Assembly: GCA_004297825.1 (NCBI GenBank)
Contig: SCSX01000069.1
Span: forward strand, 88,882 to 152,881
Source: Spirochaetota bacterium
Lineage (GTDB): Bacteria > Spirochaetota > UBA4802 > UBA5368
Length of the DNA: 64,000 nucleotides
Reading direction: 5' to 3'
A program made the translations under genes and the position numbers. This document shows positions 8,208 to 17,381 of this stretch, piece after piece. The first letter of the stretch is position 1, and every line of letters starts with the position of its first letter. The notes beneath the pieces are model-generated. The model did no database searches. It had not been told where the DNA came from and was given only the letters and a program-made list of their open reading frames with translations.

Positions 8208-8225
8208 TTGACAGGGTATACCCTG
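8208..8225 (+). promoter_or_regulatory. -35 element overlapping a perfect palindrome upstream of argD
   Basis: TTGACA at 8208-8213 runs into the perfect 14-base palindrome CAGGGTATACCCTG (8212-8225). No convincing -10 is seen at normal spacing; TTATAC at 8237 is too far. The palindrome is well placed as an operator for argDFG, but it does not resemble the known ARG box. Confidence 0.35.
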
Positions 8226-8248
8226 CAAGAATGCAATTATACATGGCG

Positions 8249-8270
8249 ATCGGGGGAGCCCCGATTTTTT
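8249..8270 (+). terminator. Intrinsic terminator or attenuator just before argD
   Basis: ATCGGGG-gag-CCCCGAT followed by TTTT forms a compact classic terminator 67 bases after the outer-membrane protein gene and only 18 bases before the argD start. It can end the upstream transcript. If the promoter at 8208 is real, it would instead act in the argD leader. Confidence 0.75.
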
Positions 8271-8288
8271 CAATTTTAAGGCGGCTTT

Positions 8289-9506
8289 ATGACTTCCAGG
8301 AAATTGCAGGCAATCATCGACGAGGACAGGGAATATCTGTTCCAGAATTACGGCGACAGGCTCCCCGTGTGCTTCGTGCGCGGCGAGGGGGCATACCTCT
8401 ACGACCAGGACGACCGGCGCTACCTGGATTTTTTCTGCGGCATCGCGGTGACCTCGCTGGGGCACGGCCTCCCGGCGTTTTCGAAAAAACTGCACGCGCA
8501 GCTGGGCAGGATCATCCACACCTCCAACTGGTTCTACAACCGCGAGCAGGCGGCGGCGGCGCGGCTGGTCTCCACCCTCGCGTTCAAGGGCCGCACGCTG
8601 TTCGTGAACAGCGGCACGGAGGCGAACGAGGCCGCCATTAAGCTCGCGCGCCGCTACGGGCAGGAGACGTCGCCTGAAAAATACGAGATCATATCCTTCG
8701 AGGGATCGTTCCATGGGCGAACGTTCGGGGGAATGTCGGCGACCGCGCAGGAGAAGATACGCAAGGGATTTGGTCCGATAGTGCCCGGCTTCAAGTACCT
8801 GCCCTTCAATGACACGGCGGCGCTCGAAAAAGAACTCTCCGGAAACCCGCGCGTGTGCGCCGTCATCACCGAGCTCGTCCAGGGCGAGGGCGGCATCCGC
8901 ATCGCCGATACGCGATTCGTGAAATCGATGATCGCATCGTGTAAAAGGCACGGCGCGATCTCAATTATCGACGAGGTGCAGACGGGCGTGGGCAGGACCG
9001 GAACGGCATTCGCCTACCAGCATTACGGCGTCACCCCGGACGTCATCACCCTGGCCAAGGGGCTGGGCGGGGGCATCCCGGTCGGGGCGCTCCACGCACG
9101 GGGCGAGCTCATGCGGCTCTTCGAAAAAGGCGCGCACGGCACCACGTTCGGCGGAAATCATTTCGCGTGCGCGGCGGTCGAGGCGGTGCTCAAGGAGCTG
9201 GCCAAACCCGCGATGCTCAAAAAGGTGCGCGCGAGCGGCGAATACATCATGAAGCGCATGAACGACATGGCCGCTCGTTACCCCGTGATCCGCGAGGTGC
9301 GGGGGCTGGGTCTTCACATTGGCGTCGAGCTCGCGGTTCCCGGCGCGGCGCTCGTTAAAAAGGCGCTGGAAAGGGGGCTCGTGATCAACTGCACCGCGGA
9401 CCGCGTCATCCGGATAATGCCTCCCCTCACGATCGGCCGGAAGGCGATCGACGAGGGGCTTGTAATACTCGAAAAACTATTATCCGGCGAGGTTGAAAAA
9501 CCGTGA
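8289..9506 (+). CDS. argD: Acetylornithine aminotransferase
   Basis: Class III PLP enzyme converting N-acetylglutamate semialdehyde and glutamate to N-acetylornithine; the family often also serves lysine synthesis. It has 405 residues, normal length. Visible motifs are FVNSGTEANEAAIKLAR (PLP phosphate), FHGRTFGGM, IIDEVQTGVGRTG and the Schiff-base lysine K257 in TLAKGLGGGIPVGA. The arginine context, with argF overlapping its stop by 4 bases (GTGA), favours ArgD over related GABA or ornithine aminotransferases. Confidence 0.95.
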   Translation: MTSRKLQAIIDEDREYLFQNYGDRLPVCFVRGEGAYLYDQDDRRYLDFFCGIAVTSLGHGLPAFSKKLHAQLGRIIHTSNWFYNREQAAAARLVSTLAFKGRTLFVNSGTEANEAAIKLARRYGQETSPEKYEIISFEGSFHGRTFGGMSATAQEKIRKGFGPIVPGFKYLPFNDTAALEKELSGNPRVCAVITELVQGEGGIRIADTRFVKSMIASCKRHGAISIIDEVQTGVGRTGTAFAYQHYGVTPDVITLAKGLGGGIPVGALHARGELMRLFEKGAHGTTFGGNHFACAAVEAVLKELAKPAMLKKVRASGEYIMKRMNDMAARYPVIREVRGLGLHIGVELAVPGAALVKKALERGLVINCTADRVIRIMPPLTIGRKAIDEGLVILEKLLSGEVEKP

Positions 9507-10444
9507 AAATACCGGCACTGGCGCACAAGGACCTGCTGTCCGTCAAGGACCTGTCGGCGAAGGAAATCATCGCGCTGTTCGATTTCGCCGCAAAACTGAA
9601 GAAGGCGCAGAAAACCGGGAAGCCCCACCGCCTTCTCGAGGGGAAGTCCCTTGCGATGATATTCGAGAAAACCTCGACGCGCACGCGCGTATCCTTCGAA
9701 ATAGGGATGTACCAACTGGGAGGGTACGCCCTCTTCCTGAGCCACAACGACATCCAACTCGGCCGCGGTGAGTCCGTGGCCGACACGGCGCGCGTGCTCG
9801 CGCGGTACGCGGACGGCATAATGATACGGACCTTTTCGCACGGCAAGGTGATCGAGCTTGCCCGGATCGCCGACATACCGGTGATCAATGGCCTGTCGGA
9901 CCTCTTCCATCCCTGCCAGGCCCTGAGCGACCTTTTCACGATCTACGAGCGTGAGCCCGGGTTCGCGGGAAGAAAGCTCGCCTATGTGGGGGACGGAAAC
10001 AACGTGGCGCACTCGCTCATGCTGTGCGCGGCGATCCTGGGCATGGACATCGCTGTCGCGTCCCCGAAGGACTACCAGCCCGACCGGGAGGTGGTGAGCA
10101 TCGCCTTCGGGCTGTGTTCGAAATCGGGATCGCACGTAACGGTCACGAGCGATATCGGCATGGCGGTCGAGAACGCGGATTACCTCTACACCGACGTGTG
10201 GACCAGCATGGGCCAGGAGCGCGAGGCGGCTAGGCGGCGCAAGGCGTTCCGCGATTACAAGATCACGCGCAAGCTCCTCGACAAGTGCGCCGACGGGTGC
10301 CGCGTCATGCACTGCCTGCCCGCGCACCGCGGTGAAGAGATCGAGGAGGAGGTCCTTGATTCCGAGGTCTCGATCGTGTTCGACCAGGCGGAGAACCGGC
10401 TGCACGTGCAGAAGGCGCTCCTGTGCGCGCTCATGGGTAAGTAA
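9503..10444 (+). CDS. argF: Ornithine carbamoyltransferase
   Basis: Makes citrulline from ornithine and carbamoyl phosphate. It has 313 residues. The start is GTG at 9503, inside the argD stop. The carbamoyl-phosphate motif STRTR is at 58-62 ([11 protein letters not shown]), followed by the ornithine loop HPCQALSDL and the C-terminal [11 protein letters not shown] that separates OTC from aspartate carbamoyltransferase. Translational coupling to argD is likely. A strong hairpin separates it from argG and may change argG level. Confidence 0.96.
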   Translation: MKIPALAHKDLLSVKDLSAKEIIALFDFAAKLKKAQKTGKPHRLLEGKSLAMIFEKTSTRTRVSFEIGMYQLGGYALFLSHNDIQLGRGESVADTARVLARYADGIMIRTFSHGKVIELARIADIPVINGLSDLFHPCQALSDLFTIYEREPGFAGRKLAYVGDGNNVAHSLMLCAAILGMDIAVASPKDYQPDREVVSIAFGLCSKSGSHVTVTSDIGMAVENADYLYTDVWTSMGQEREAARRRKAFRDYKITRKLLDKCADGCRVMHCLPAHRGEEIEEEVLDSEVSIVFDQAENRLHVQKALLCALMGK

Positions 10445-10447
10445 CCG

Positions 10448-10503
10448 CGTACCGGGCGTAGTAAAGACGGGCCCGGCGGGCCGTCTCTACCACGCCCGGT
10501 ACG
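10448..10503. repeat. Long palindromic hairpin between argF and argG
   Basis: Outer arms CGTACCGGGCGT (10448-10459) and ACGCCCGGTACG (10492-10503) are exact reverse complements. Inside them, GTAAAGACGG pairs with CCGTCTCTAC with one mismatch, and the tip is a GC-rich GCCCGGCGGGC. There is no T run. It resembles a mobile palindromic repeat more than a terminator and could stabilise the upstream mRNA segment. Confidence 0.8.
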
Positions 10504-10520
10504 TTATAAGGAGAACTGCA

Positions 10521-11729
10521 ATGAAAATCAAAAAAGTCGTCCTCGCCTATAGCGGGGGGCTGGACACCTCGATCATCGTCCAGTGGCTTCGCGAAACATA
10601 CGAGTGCGAGGTGATCTGCTTCGCCGCGGACGTGGGCCAGGCCGAGGAGCTTGACGGGCTCGAGCAGAAGGCGATAAACACGGGCGCGAGCAAGTGCTAT
10701 ATCGAAGACCTGCGCGAGGAGTTTGTGCGCGAATACGTGTTCAAGGCGGTCAAGGCGAACGCGATCTACGAGGACCGCTACCTGCTGGGCACGTCCCTGG
10801 CGCGCCCCATCATCGCGCAGAAACAGGTGGAGATCGCCCTCAGGGAAGGCGCCGACGCGGTGTGCCACGGCGCCACCGGCAAGGGAAACGACCAGGTGCG
10901 CTTCGAGATGACCTTCAAGGCGCTCGCGCCCAACCTCACGATCATAGCGCCCTGGCGCATCTGGGACCTGCATTCCCGGACGCTTCTCTTCGACTACGCC
11001 GAGAAGCACCACATCCCGGTACCGGTGAGCAAGGACAAGCCCTACAGCATGGACCGCAACCTCCTGCATATCTCCTACGAGGGCGGCATACTCGAGGACC
11101 CGTACCGTGAGCCGGACGAAGACATGTTCATACTCACGAAGTCCCCGGAAAGGGCACCCGACAAGCCCACCTACGTGGAGATCGGGTTCGAGCGCGGCAA
11201 TCCTGTGTCGCTTGACGGCAAGGCGTATGGTCCGATAGAGCTTATGATGAAACTGAACACCCTCGCCGGTGAAAACGGCGTGGGACGCATCGATATCGTC
11301 GAAAACAGGCTCGTGGGCATCAAGTCGCGCGGCGTGTACGAGACGCCGGCGGGTACCGTCCTCTACACCGCGCATCGCGACCTGGAGTCCATTACCATAG
11401 ACCGGGAAACGCAGCACCTCAAGGACAAGCTATCGCACGAGTACGCCACCCTTGTGTACAATGGCCTCTGGTTTACCCGGAAGCGCGAGTCCCTGGACGC
11501 CTTTATCGAGGAAACACAGAAGAACGTAACCGGCATGGTGCGGATGAAGCTCTACAAGGGCAACTGCATCGTCGTCGGCAGAAAATCTCCCGTGACCCTG
11601 TACGAGCCCGATATCGCGACCTTCGACAAGAGCGAGCTGTATGACCACAAGGACGCCAGCGGGTTCATGAACATCTACGGGCTGCCCATTAAGGTCGAAG
11701 CACTTCTGAACGAGAAAAGGGGAAAATGA
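10521..11729 (+). CDS. argG: Argininosuccinate synthase
   Basis: ATP-dependent joining of citrulline and aspartate. The start is ATG 10521 with AAGGAG upstream ([17 protein letters not shown]); the longer in-frame reading upstream crosses the hairpin and is not genuine. The N-terminal ATP pyrophosphatase loop is [10 protein letters not shown]. Further blocks are [15 protein letters not shown] and [16 protein letters not shown], both typical of ArgG. It has 402 residues, normal length. The stop overlaps the next gene by 4 bases (ATGA). Confidence 0.97.
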   Translation: MKIKKVVLAYSGGLDTSIIVQWLRETYECEVICFAADVGQAEELDGLEQKAINTGASKCYIEDLREEFVREYVFKAVKANAIYEDRYLLGTSLARPIIAQKQVEIALREGADAVCHGATGKGNDQVRFEMTFKALAPNLTIIAPWRIWDLHSRTLLFDYAEKHHIPVPVSKDKPYSMDRNLLHISYEGGILEDPYREPDEDMFILTKSPERAPDKPTYVEIGFERGNPVSLDGKAYGPIELMMKLNTLAGENGVGRIDIVENRLVGIKSRGVYETPAGTVLYTAHRDLESITIDRETQHLKDKLSHEYATLVYNGLWFTRKRESLDAFIEETQKNVTGMVRMKLYKGNCIVVGRKSPVTLYEPDIATFDKSELYDHKDASGFMNIYGLPIKVEALLNEKRGK

Positions 11730-12694
11730 CGGCCCCCGCGGACCTGTTCGCGAGGCTCGACGAGGGCTTCGCCTCCCGCTGCGGCGACTTCGACTTGCAG
11801 CGGGCCGCGTGGGTGGAGCTGGCCGGCGAGTATCCCCCTTTCCTCGAACGCTACCGTGAGGCGGCGGGCCCGCTTCCATCGGGTATCGTTGCGCGGCGCT
11901 CGGGGGACCTGGGCCTGTCCATGCTCTGGATCGTGCAGGCCACGATTATCCGCGCCCTCCTCGCCGATCTCAGGAGCGCAGGCGACGCGGACAAGATCGC
12001 CGCACTCCTGGACATGCTGGAACACGACCGAATCGCCTCCCTCGCCCACTCAGAGGACGCGGCAAACCCCGTCACGGTGGAGCGCAGCGAAAGCAACGAG
12101 GCATGCGTGAGCGGCACCAAGAAATACATTACCGGGGGATACCTCTGCGATCTCGTCATCCTCACGATGCGTCTCGCCGGCGAGCAAAAGGTGTCGCGTG
12201 CCGCGGTCATTCCCGCGTATATTATTCCCGACGACGCCTTCGAGGAGCTTCATCTTGCCGCGCTTCGCTCGATGAGCCACACCCGCCTGACGCTCCGAAA
12301 ATTTCTGATCCCCGAAAGCGACCTGTTCGCGATCGAAGGGGCGGACCTGCGCCGCGCCATTAAAAGGTGGGGCATCGTGGAGCGGGCACTCATCATGGAG
12401 GCGTTCATCGCCTTCTGCATGTACATGGGCGAGGCGCTTCCCGCCGGCGCGATTCCCAACCACGCGCTTGATGACCTGCAATCCCTGCTTACAGCCCAGT
12501 CGGCGACCACGAAGAGCGCGTACGACCAGGCGCGGGCCGGCGAGCGCGTCGACGAAAGATCGGCGGACCTTGCGTCCGTGCTGGCGCTCGCAGGCGCTAT
12601 CCGCGATGCGCATAAAAAAACCGGCGACGCCAATAACGAGGGGTTGGCGGCGCGCCTCCAGGACCTGGACCTCTTCTCGCACCTGCGTGCGTAG
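11726..12694 (+). CDS. Degenerate acyl-CoA-dehydrogenase-like protein at the end of the arg operon
   Basis: Protein of 322 residues. The middle resembles the flavin domain of acyl-CoA dehydrogenases: [22 protein letters not shown] corresponds to the nGtKkfItng block, and [20 protein letters not shown] to the strand before the C-terminal helices. The helical C-terminal region is short, and neither the catalytic YEGT glutamate motif nor the GG-G-Y block of true dehydrogenases is present. It may have lost dehydrogenase activity or bind flavin for another purpose. It overlaps argG by 4 bases, so it is translated with it. The reason for that coupling is unknown. Confidence 0.6.
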   Translation: MTAPADLFARLDEGFASRCGDFDLQRAAWVELAGEYPPFLERYREAAGPLPSGIVARRSGDLGLSMLWIVQATIIRALLADLRSAGDADKIAALLDMLEHDRIASLAHSEDAANPVTVERSESNEACVSGTKKYITGGYLCDLVILTMRLAGEQKVSRAAVIPAYIIPDDAFEELHLAALRSMSHTRLTLRKFLIPESDLFAIEGADLRRAIKRWGIVERALIMEAFIAFCMYMGEALPAGAIPNHALDDLQSLLTAQSATTKSAYDQARAGERVDERSADLASVLALAGAIRDAHKKTGDANNEGLAARLQDLDLFSHLRA

Positions 12695-13039
12695 TCCGGG
12701 AAAACCCCTTAAAGTACCGGGATTAATCCGACCGTTCCGCCGTGGAACCTTGTGTATCGGCACCCCATGTCTTTGACGTTTTTGCTCAACTCCAACTATC
12801 AGATCTTGTTTTTGGACAGTATTTGCCAATGAACCAGGTCCGATAATTACCCTGCCCTCATCTCCTTATATCCACCATCTCGTCATCTCCCATTGAAGGC
12901 ACAACCAGAACTCGCGCCCTTTCGCGCACAGCCGAAAAAACACCGCACCCGGTGGAAAGTTCTTGCGGGATTGCATACTCGGTTTGATCATGGTCGAGGC
13001 GCACAAGCATCGATTATTATAGTCGCACGGACACGCCCT
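12695..13039. repeat. Gene-free stretch with a leader-only copy of the GC palindrome repeat family
   Basis: On the minus strand 12872-12904 reads GTGCCTTCAATGGGAGATG followed by ACGAGATGG. This matches the leader next to the palindromes at 42316 and 45348 (GCGCCCTTCATGGGAGATG in the former), but no palindrome follows here. It is therefore a truncated or leader-only copy. No gene, tRNA or clear promoter was found in the rest of the gap. Confidence 0.5.
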
Positions 13040-13948
13040 ATGTTTAAAGATGTCGAAACTACCGTCCAGGCTCTTGAAACCCAGGAGTACATCTGCTCGC
13101 GCGAGATCGCGACAACCGTCTACCTCGCGATGAAGATGGAAAAGCCGGTGCTGGTAGAGGGGCCCGCGGGCGTGGGCAAGACCGAATTGGGCAAGTGCAT
13201 CGCGGGGGCGCTGGGGATGGACCTGATACGCCTCCAGTGCTACGAGGGGCTCGACGAGGCCAAGGCACTCTACGAATGGGAATACGCGAAACAGCTTCTC
13301 TATACCCAGATACTAAAAGATAAGCTTTCGGCAATGCTTGAAAGCGAGAAGACGCTTACCGACGCGGTGAACCGACTGAGCGGCGAGGAAAACATATTCT
13401 TCTCCGAAAAATTCCTGATCGCCCGTCCCATCCTGCGCGCCATTACCTCTCCCAGCCCCACGCTGCTGCTCATAGACGAAATCGACAAGTCGGATTCCGA
13501 GTTCGAGGCCTTCCTGCTCGAGGTGCTGTCGGACTTCCAGGTGTCCATCCCGGAGATCGGGACCATAAAGGCCGGCAAGAAGCCTTTCGTGCTCCTGACT
13601 TCGAACAACGCCCGCGAGATGTCCGATGCGCTCAAGCGCCGCTGCCTTCACCTGTATATCAATTTCCCCTCCCGCGCGCTCGAGGAGAAGATCGTGTCCA
13701 TTAAAGTGCCCGAGGCCGGTGAATTCCTTATCAAGGAGATGGTGGGCGCCGTGCACAAGATCCGCACGCTCCCGCTCAAGAAGGAACCCAGTATAAGCGA
13801 AACGCTCGACTGGGCAAAGGCGCTCGCGATACTGGGCTGCGAGGTGCTCAACGACACGGCCGCGATCGATACGCTGAACTTCATACTGAAATACGAAAAG
13901 GACATCGAGCTTGTAAAGAAGCACGCCAAAGAAGTATTCGTGCACTGA
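13040..13948 (+). CDS. MoxR-family AAA ATPase
   Basis: AAA ATPase of 302 residues in the MoxR/CbbQ group, chaperones that work with VWA-domain partners to insert metals or activate enzymes. The start MFKDVETTVQALE at 13040 fits the family; the longer reading lacks homology. Walker A is GPAGVGKT (41-48), Walker B is LLLIDEIDKSD (about 147-157), and sensor 1 is VLLTSNNARE. An arginine-finger region, LKRRCLHLYI, follows. The stop overlaps the start of the VWA gene by one base, giving the usual MoxR-VWA pair. The client enzyme is not evident from the neighbours. Confidence 0.9.
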   Translation: MFKDVETTVQALETQEYICSREIATTVYLAMKMEKPVLVEGPAGVGKTELGKCIAGALGMDLIRLQCYEGLDEAKALYEWEYAKQLLYTQILKDKLSAMLESEKTLTDAVNRLSGEENIFFSEKFLIARPILRAITSPSPTLLLIDEIDKSDSEFEAFLLEVLSDFQVSIPEIGTIKAGKKPFVLLTSNNAREMSDALKRRCLHLYINFPSRALEEKIVSIKVPEAGEFLIKEMVGAVHKIRTLPLKKEPSISETLDWAKALAILGCEVLNDTAAIDTLNFILKYEKDIELVKKHAKEVFVH

Positions 13949-15300
13949 TGGAACATCCCAGGATCACAAGGAAAATTCTCGAGTTCACCCGCGTGCTCAA
14001 GGACGCCGACGTCACCGTTTCGCCCACGGAGACAATCGACCTCATGAACGCCCTTCCCCTCGTTGACTTCACGGACAGGGTCCAGTTTCGCCAGACGCTC
14101 GCGACGACGCTGGTAAAAGACTACACCGACATACCCGTATTCAACCGCTGCTTCGAGGAGTTTTTCGAGAAGAAGGCCGGCAAGGACGGATCACTGGAAA
14201 CCGCGCTCGCCGACCTGAGGGGACGCGAATCGGCGCAGCAGGACCTCGGCCTTTCTCCCGAGGAGTTAGAGAGCATGCAGGACGAGATCGACCGCTACCT
14301 GGAATCGCTCCCCGAGGAGCTTCTTCTCACCCGCTCGCCCCGCGAAATCCTGAACCTCATGCTCGAGGACCCGGCGGTCGCGACGTCGGGCGGGGGGCTT
14401 GGCATGATGCTCCTGAATGCGCGGGCGCGCGCGTCATCGGGAAGCGCGAACGAGCCCGACGAGGGAGAGGGCGGGAACAGGCTCGCGAACATCATTCTCC
14501 CGCGCATCAAGCGGCGCTTGCGCGAGCGGAATGTGGGAAACGCGATTCACAAGCGCGAGCAGTATCTCCTTAACAGGTTTCTCTACCAGCTGAAGCCCGC
14601 GGAGGTCCAGGAGATGCGGGAGCTCGTCAAGCGCTTCGGCCAGAAACTCAAGAACCGGATCTCGCTCAGGAAAAAGCGCATGAAGCGCGGCGGCCTGGAC
14701 GTGAAACGCACCTTCCGGTCCAACCTCCCGCACGGCGGCATCCCCTTCAAGCTCTACTTCCGCAACCGGCGCATAGACCGGCCGCAGCTCGTGGTCATGT
14801 GCGATATCTCAAGCTCCGTGAACCAGTATTCCCGGTTCATGCTTCTTCTCACGTATACACTGCAGAGCCTCTTTTCCAAGGTGCGCACCTTCGCGTTCAT
14901 CAGCCGCATGGTCGAAATCACGCCGCTGTTCATGGAGATGAACCCGGAGCGCGCCCTCAATTCCATCTTCACCGACACCGACTTTACGTACGGGTGGGGC
15001 TCCAATTACGGGCGCTGCTTCGACATTTTCATGAACGAGTACAGCGATTCCTGCACCCGCAAGACCACCGTGATAATCATCGGCGACGCACGGAACAACA
15101 ACCAGGACCCCGGGCTCGACGCGTTCATCAGGATGAAGGAGCGCGTGCGCAACGTCTACTGGCTCAATCCCGAGAAGCGCCACCTTTGGGACTGGAGCGA
15201 CAGCATCGCCTCGGTGTACGGCACCCACTGCACCGAGATGAAGGAAGTAAATAACTTCCTTGACCTTTCCGAATTCATCGACAAGCTGTTTACCAAGTAA
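13948..15300 (+). CDS. VWA-domain protein of the CoxE type
   Basis: Partner of the upstream MoxR ATPase, 450 residues. The N-terminal 270 residues are helical and charged. The C-terminal von Willebrand A domain carries a complete MIDAS start, D286-I-S288-S-S290 in VVMCDISSSVNQYS, followed by FAFISRMVEIT, WGSNYGRCF and TTVIIIGDARNNN. CoxE/MoxR pairs activate enzymes such as CO dehydrogenase or nitric oxide reductase, but none is adjacent. A sensor kinase gene starts 6 bases downstream and is probably in the same operon. Confidence 0.88.
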   Translation: MEHPRITRKILEFTRVLKDADVTVSPTETIDLMNALPLVDFTDRVQFRQTLATTLVKDYTDIPVFNRCFEEFFEKKAGKDGSLETALADLRGRESAQQDLGLSPEELESMQDEIDRYLESLPEELLLTRSPREILNLMLEDPAVATSGGGLGMMLLNARARASSGSANEPDEGEGGNRLANIILPRIKRRLRERNVGNAIHKREQYLLNRFLYQLKPAEVQEMRELVKRFGQKLKNRISLRKKRMKRGGLDVKRTFRSNLPHGGIPFKLYFRNRRIDRPQLVVMCDISSSVNQYSRFMLLLTYTLQSLFSKVRTFAFISRMVEITPLFMEMNPERALNSIFTDTDFTYGWGSNYGRCFDIFMNEYSDSCTRKTTVIIIGDARNNNQDPGLDAFIRMKERVRNVYWLNPEKRHLWDWSDSIASVYGTHCTEMKEVNNFLDLSEFIDKLFTK

Positions 15301-15306
15301 TTTCCC

Positions 15307-17253
15307 ATGCCCATCTTCCGCATATTACGGGTGAAGCCCACCCTACGTTTCAAGCTTATCGCGAGCATCGTGTCCGTGGTGCTTATAATAGGCGTGTCAT
15401 CGGTGTGGCTGGGCCTGCGCATCATCAACAACAACATCGTGGGCCAGGCATACGACCAGGTTCAGAACGATCTCAAGACCGCGCAGTTCATTTACGACGG
15501 AAAGATCAATGTCATCCACCTGTTCATGAAACACCTGGCGTCGCTTCCCTATATAAAGGACGCGGTACTGGGCGACAACAGGGTCCTTCTTATCAACAAG
15601 CTTCAGGAGGTCGAAAAGGAGCTTGGCCTCGATATCGTGAACATTACGGCCCCGGACGGACGCGTGATAGTCCGTTCCCGCAACCCGCGCGTCGCGGGAG
15701 ACTACGTATCCGACGACATCTTCATCCGGTTCATCCTCGAAAACGGAATTTCCTGCTCGGGAACCGATATCATGAGCCGCGAGTATCTCCTGCGCGAGGG
15801 AGAGGATCTGGCGAACCAGGCGTATATCCAATTCGTGCCCACGGCGATGTCCCGCGCCGCGGCTTCGCTCAACGAGGAGCGCGGCATGGTGATCAAGGCG
15901 GCCGCGCCGATCTATTACGAGGGGAAATTAATCGCGATCATCTACGGCGCAAAACTCCTGAATAAAAACTACGAGATTGTCGACCAGATCAAGAGCCTGG
16001 TTTTCAAGGATGAAAAATACGAGGGCTATGAGTACGGCACCGCGACCATCTTCCTCGAGGATATGCGCATTTCGACGAACGTGCTCATCAGCCGCACCCG
16101 TGCGATCGGCACCAAGGTCTCGGAAGAAGTCTACGACCGGGTATTCACGCAGGGAAGGCTGTGGCTCGACAAGGCATTCGTCGTGAACAACTGGTACATC
16201 GCGGCTTACAGCCCAATCTACAATATCCGCAGCGAGGTAATCGGGATCCTCTACGTGGGCATTATAGAGAGCAAGTTCGAACAGATTAAAAAAGAGACCG
16301 CCATTTTCTTTCTCATAATCCTGCTCGTCACGCTCCAGGTGGCGCTGATAATATACATCTACCTGATCCACAACATTCTCAATCCCATCCGCTACCTGGT
16401 CAACGCGTCCAACAGCATCGCAAAGGGCGACTATACCATCAATATCCCGGTCGAGACCAGGGATGAGCTCGGGATACTCTGCAAAACATTTAACACCATG
16501 GTGGGCGCCATCGTGGAGCGCGACACGATGCTGAAGGAAGACACGCACCAGCAGATCATCAACTCGGAGAAGCTCGCCTCGCTCGGCAAGCTCGCCGCGG
16601 GCATCGCCCACGAGATCAACAACCCGCTCACCGGCGTACTCACCTACAGCTCCATACTGCTCGAGGATCTCAAGGATACGGAGTACAAGGACGATCTGGA
16701 AATAATCGTCAACGAAACCATGCGCTGCCGCAAGATCGTGCGCGAAATCCTCAATTTTGCGCGCGAGACGAAGATCGAAAAAGAGCGTGTCAATATTAAC
16801 CTTATCATTTCGGAGACGCTTTCCATCCTGGAAAAACACGTGTCGTTCCACAACATCGGGATCGTCAAGGCATTTCGCGACGATCTTCCCCCCATGTACG
16901 TGGACATAAACCAGATAAAATCGGTTATCAACAATCTCGCGCTCAATGCCGCCGACGCGATGAGCGACGGCGGAACGCTTACCATTGCGACGAATCTCGA
17001 CAGCGAAAATGACTCGGTGGTCATCACCGTGAACGACACCGGGTGCGGCATCCCCGAGGGAAATTTAATAAAGATATTCGACCCGTTTTTTACGACCAAG
17101 GAGACCGGCAAGGGGACCGGGCTTGGACTGGCCGTGACCTATGGAATCATCAAGCGGCACAACGGGCAGATAACCGTGCACAGCATTCCGGGAGAGGGTA
17201 CCAAGTTCGTCATCACCCTGCCCGTGAATCCCGTCGACGCGAGCGGGGTCTAG
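15307..17253 (+). CDS. Membrane sensor histidine kinase with extracytoplasmic Cache-type domain
   Basis: Sensor kinase of 648 residues. TM1 (about 13-35, [20 protein letters not shown]) and TM2 (about 338-360) flank a periplasmic domain of about 300 residues of the double-Cache type ([23 protein letters not shown]). A HAMP linker follows ([20 protein letters not shown]), then HisKA with H435 in [12 protein letters not shown], and HATPase_c with N, G1 and G2 boxes ([33 protein letters not shown]). No receiver domain is attached. It lies 6 bases after the VWA gene, so it probably belongs to the MoxR-VWA operon; the next gene encodes a receiver-kinase protein that could be its partner. Confidence 0.93.
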   Translation: MPIFRILRVKPTLRFKLIASIVSVVLIIGVSSVWLGLRIINNNIVGQAYDQVQNDLKTAQFIYDGKINVIHLFMKHLASLPYIKDAVLGDNRVLLINKLQEVEKELGLDIVNITAPDGRVIVRSRNPRVAGDYVSDDIFIRFILENGISCSGTDIMSREYLLREGEDLANQAYIQFVPTAMSRAAASLNEERGMVIKAAAPIYYEGKLIAIIYGAKLLNKNYEIVDQIKSLVFKDEKYEGYEYGTATIFLEDMRISTNVLISRTRAIGTKVSEEVYDRVFTQGRLWLDKAFVVNNWYIAAYSPIYNIRSEVIGILYVGIIESKFEQIKKETAIFFLIILLVTLQVALIIYIYLIHNILNPIRYLVNASNSIAKGDYTINIPVETRDELGILCKTFNTMVGAIVERDTMLKEDTHQQIINSEKLASLGKLAAGIAHEINNPLTGVLTYSSILLEDLKDTEYKDDLEIIVNETMRCRKIVREILNFARETKIEKERVNINLIISETLSILEKHVSFHNIGIVKAFRDDLPPMYVDINQIKSVINNLALNAADAMSDGGTLTIATNLDSENDSVVITVNDTGCGIPEGNLIKIFDPFFTTKETGKGTGLGLAVTYGIIKRHNGQITVHSIPGEGTKFVITLPVNPVDASGV

Positions 17254-17309
17254 GCGGGGAATGCACGATCCGGGTCCACGGGGGCCCGCCTTAAAAAAAT
17301 GAGTGACAT

Positions 17310-17339
17310 TTGCAGAGCGCGCGCTAGATTACGTATACT
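17310..17339 (+). promoter_or_regulatory. Sigma70-type promoter for the receiver-kinase gene
   Basis: TTGCAG (17310-17315), an 18-base spacer and TATACT (17334-17339) lie 42 bases before the ATG, indicating that the gene is transcribed separately from the upstream kinase. Confidence 0.55.
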
Positions 17340-17381
17340 GAATATTATGGTGTTCGCGGGGGAGAAGGCTCAGGGGCCGAT

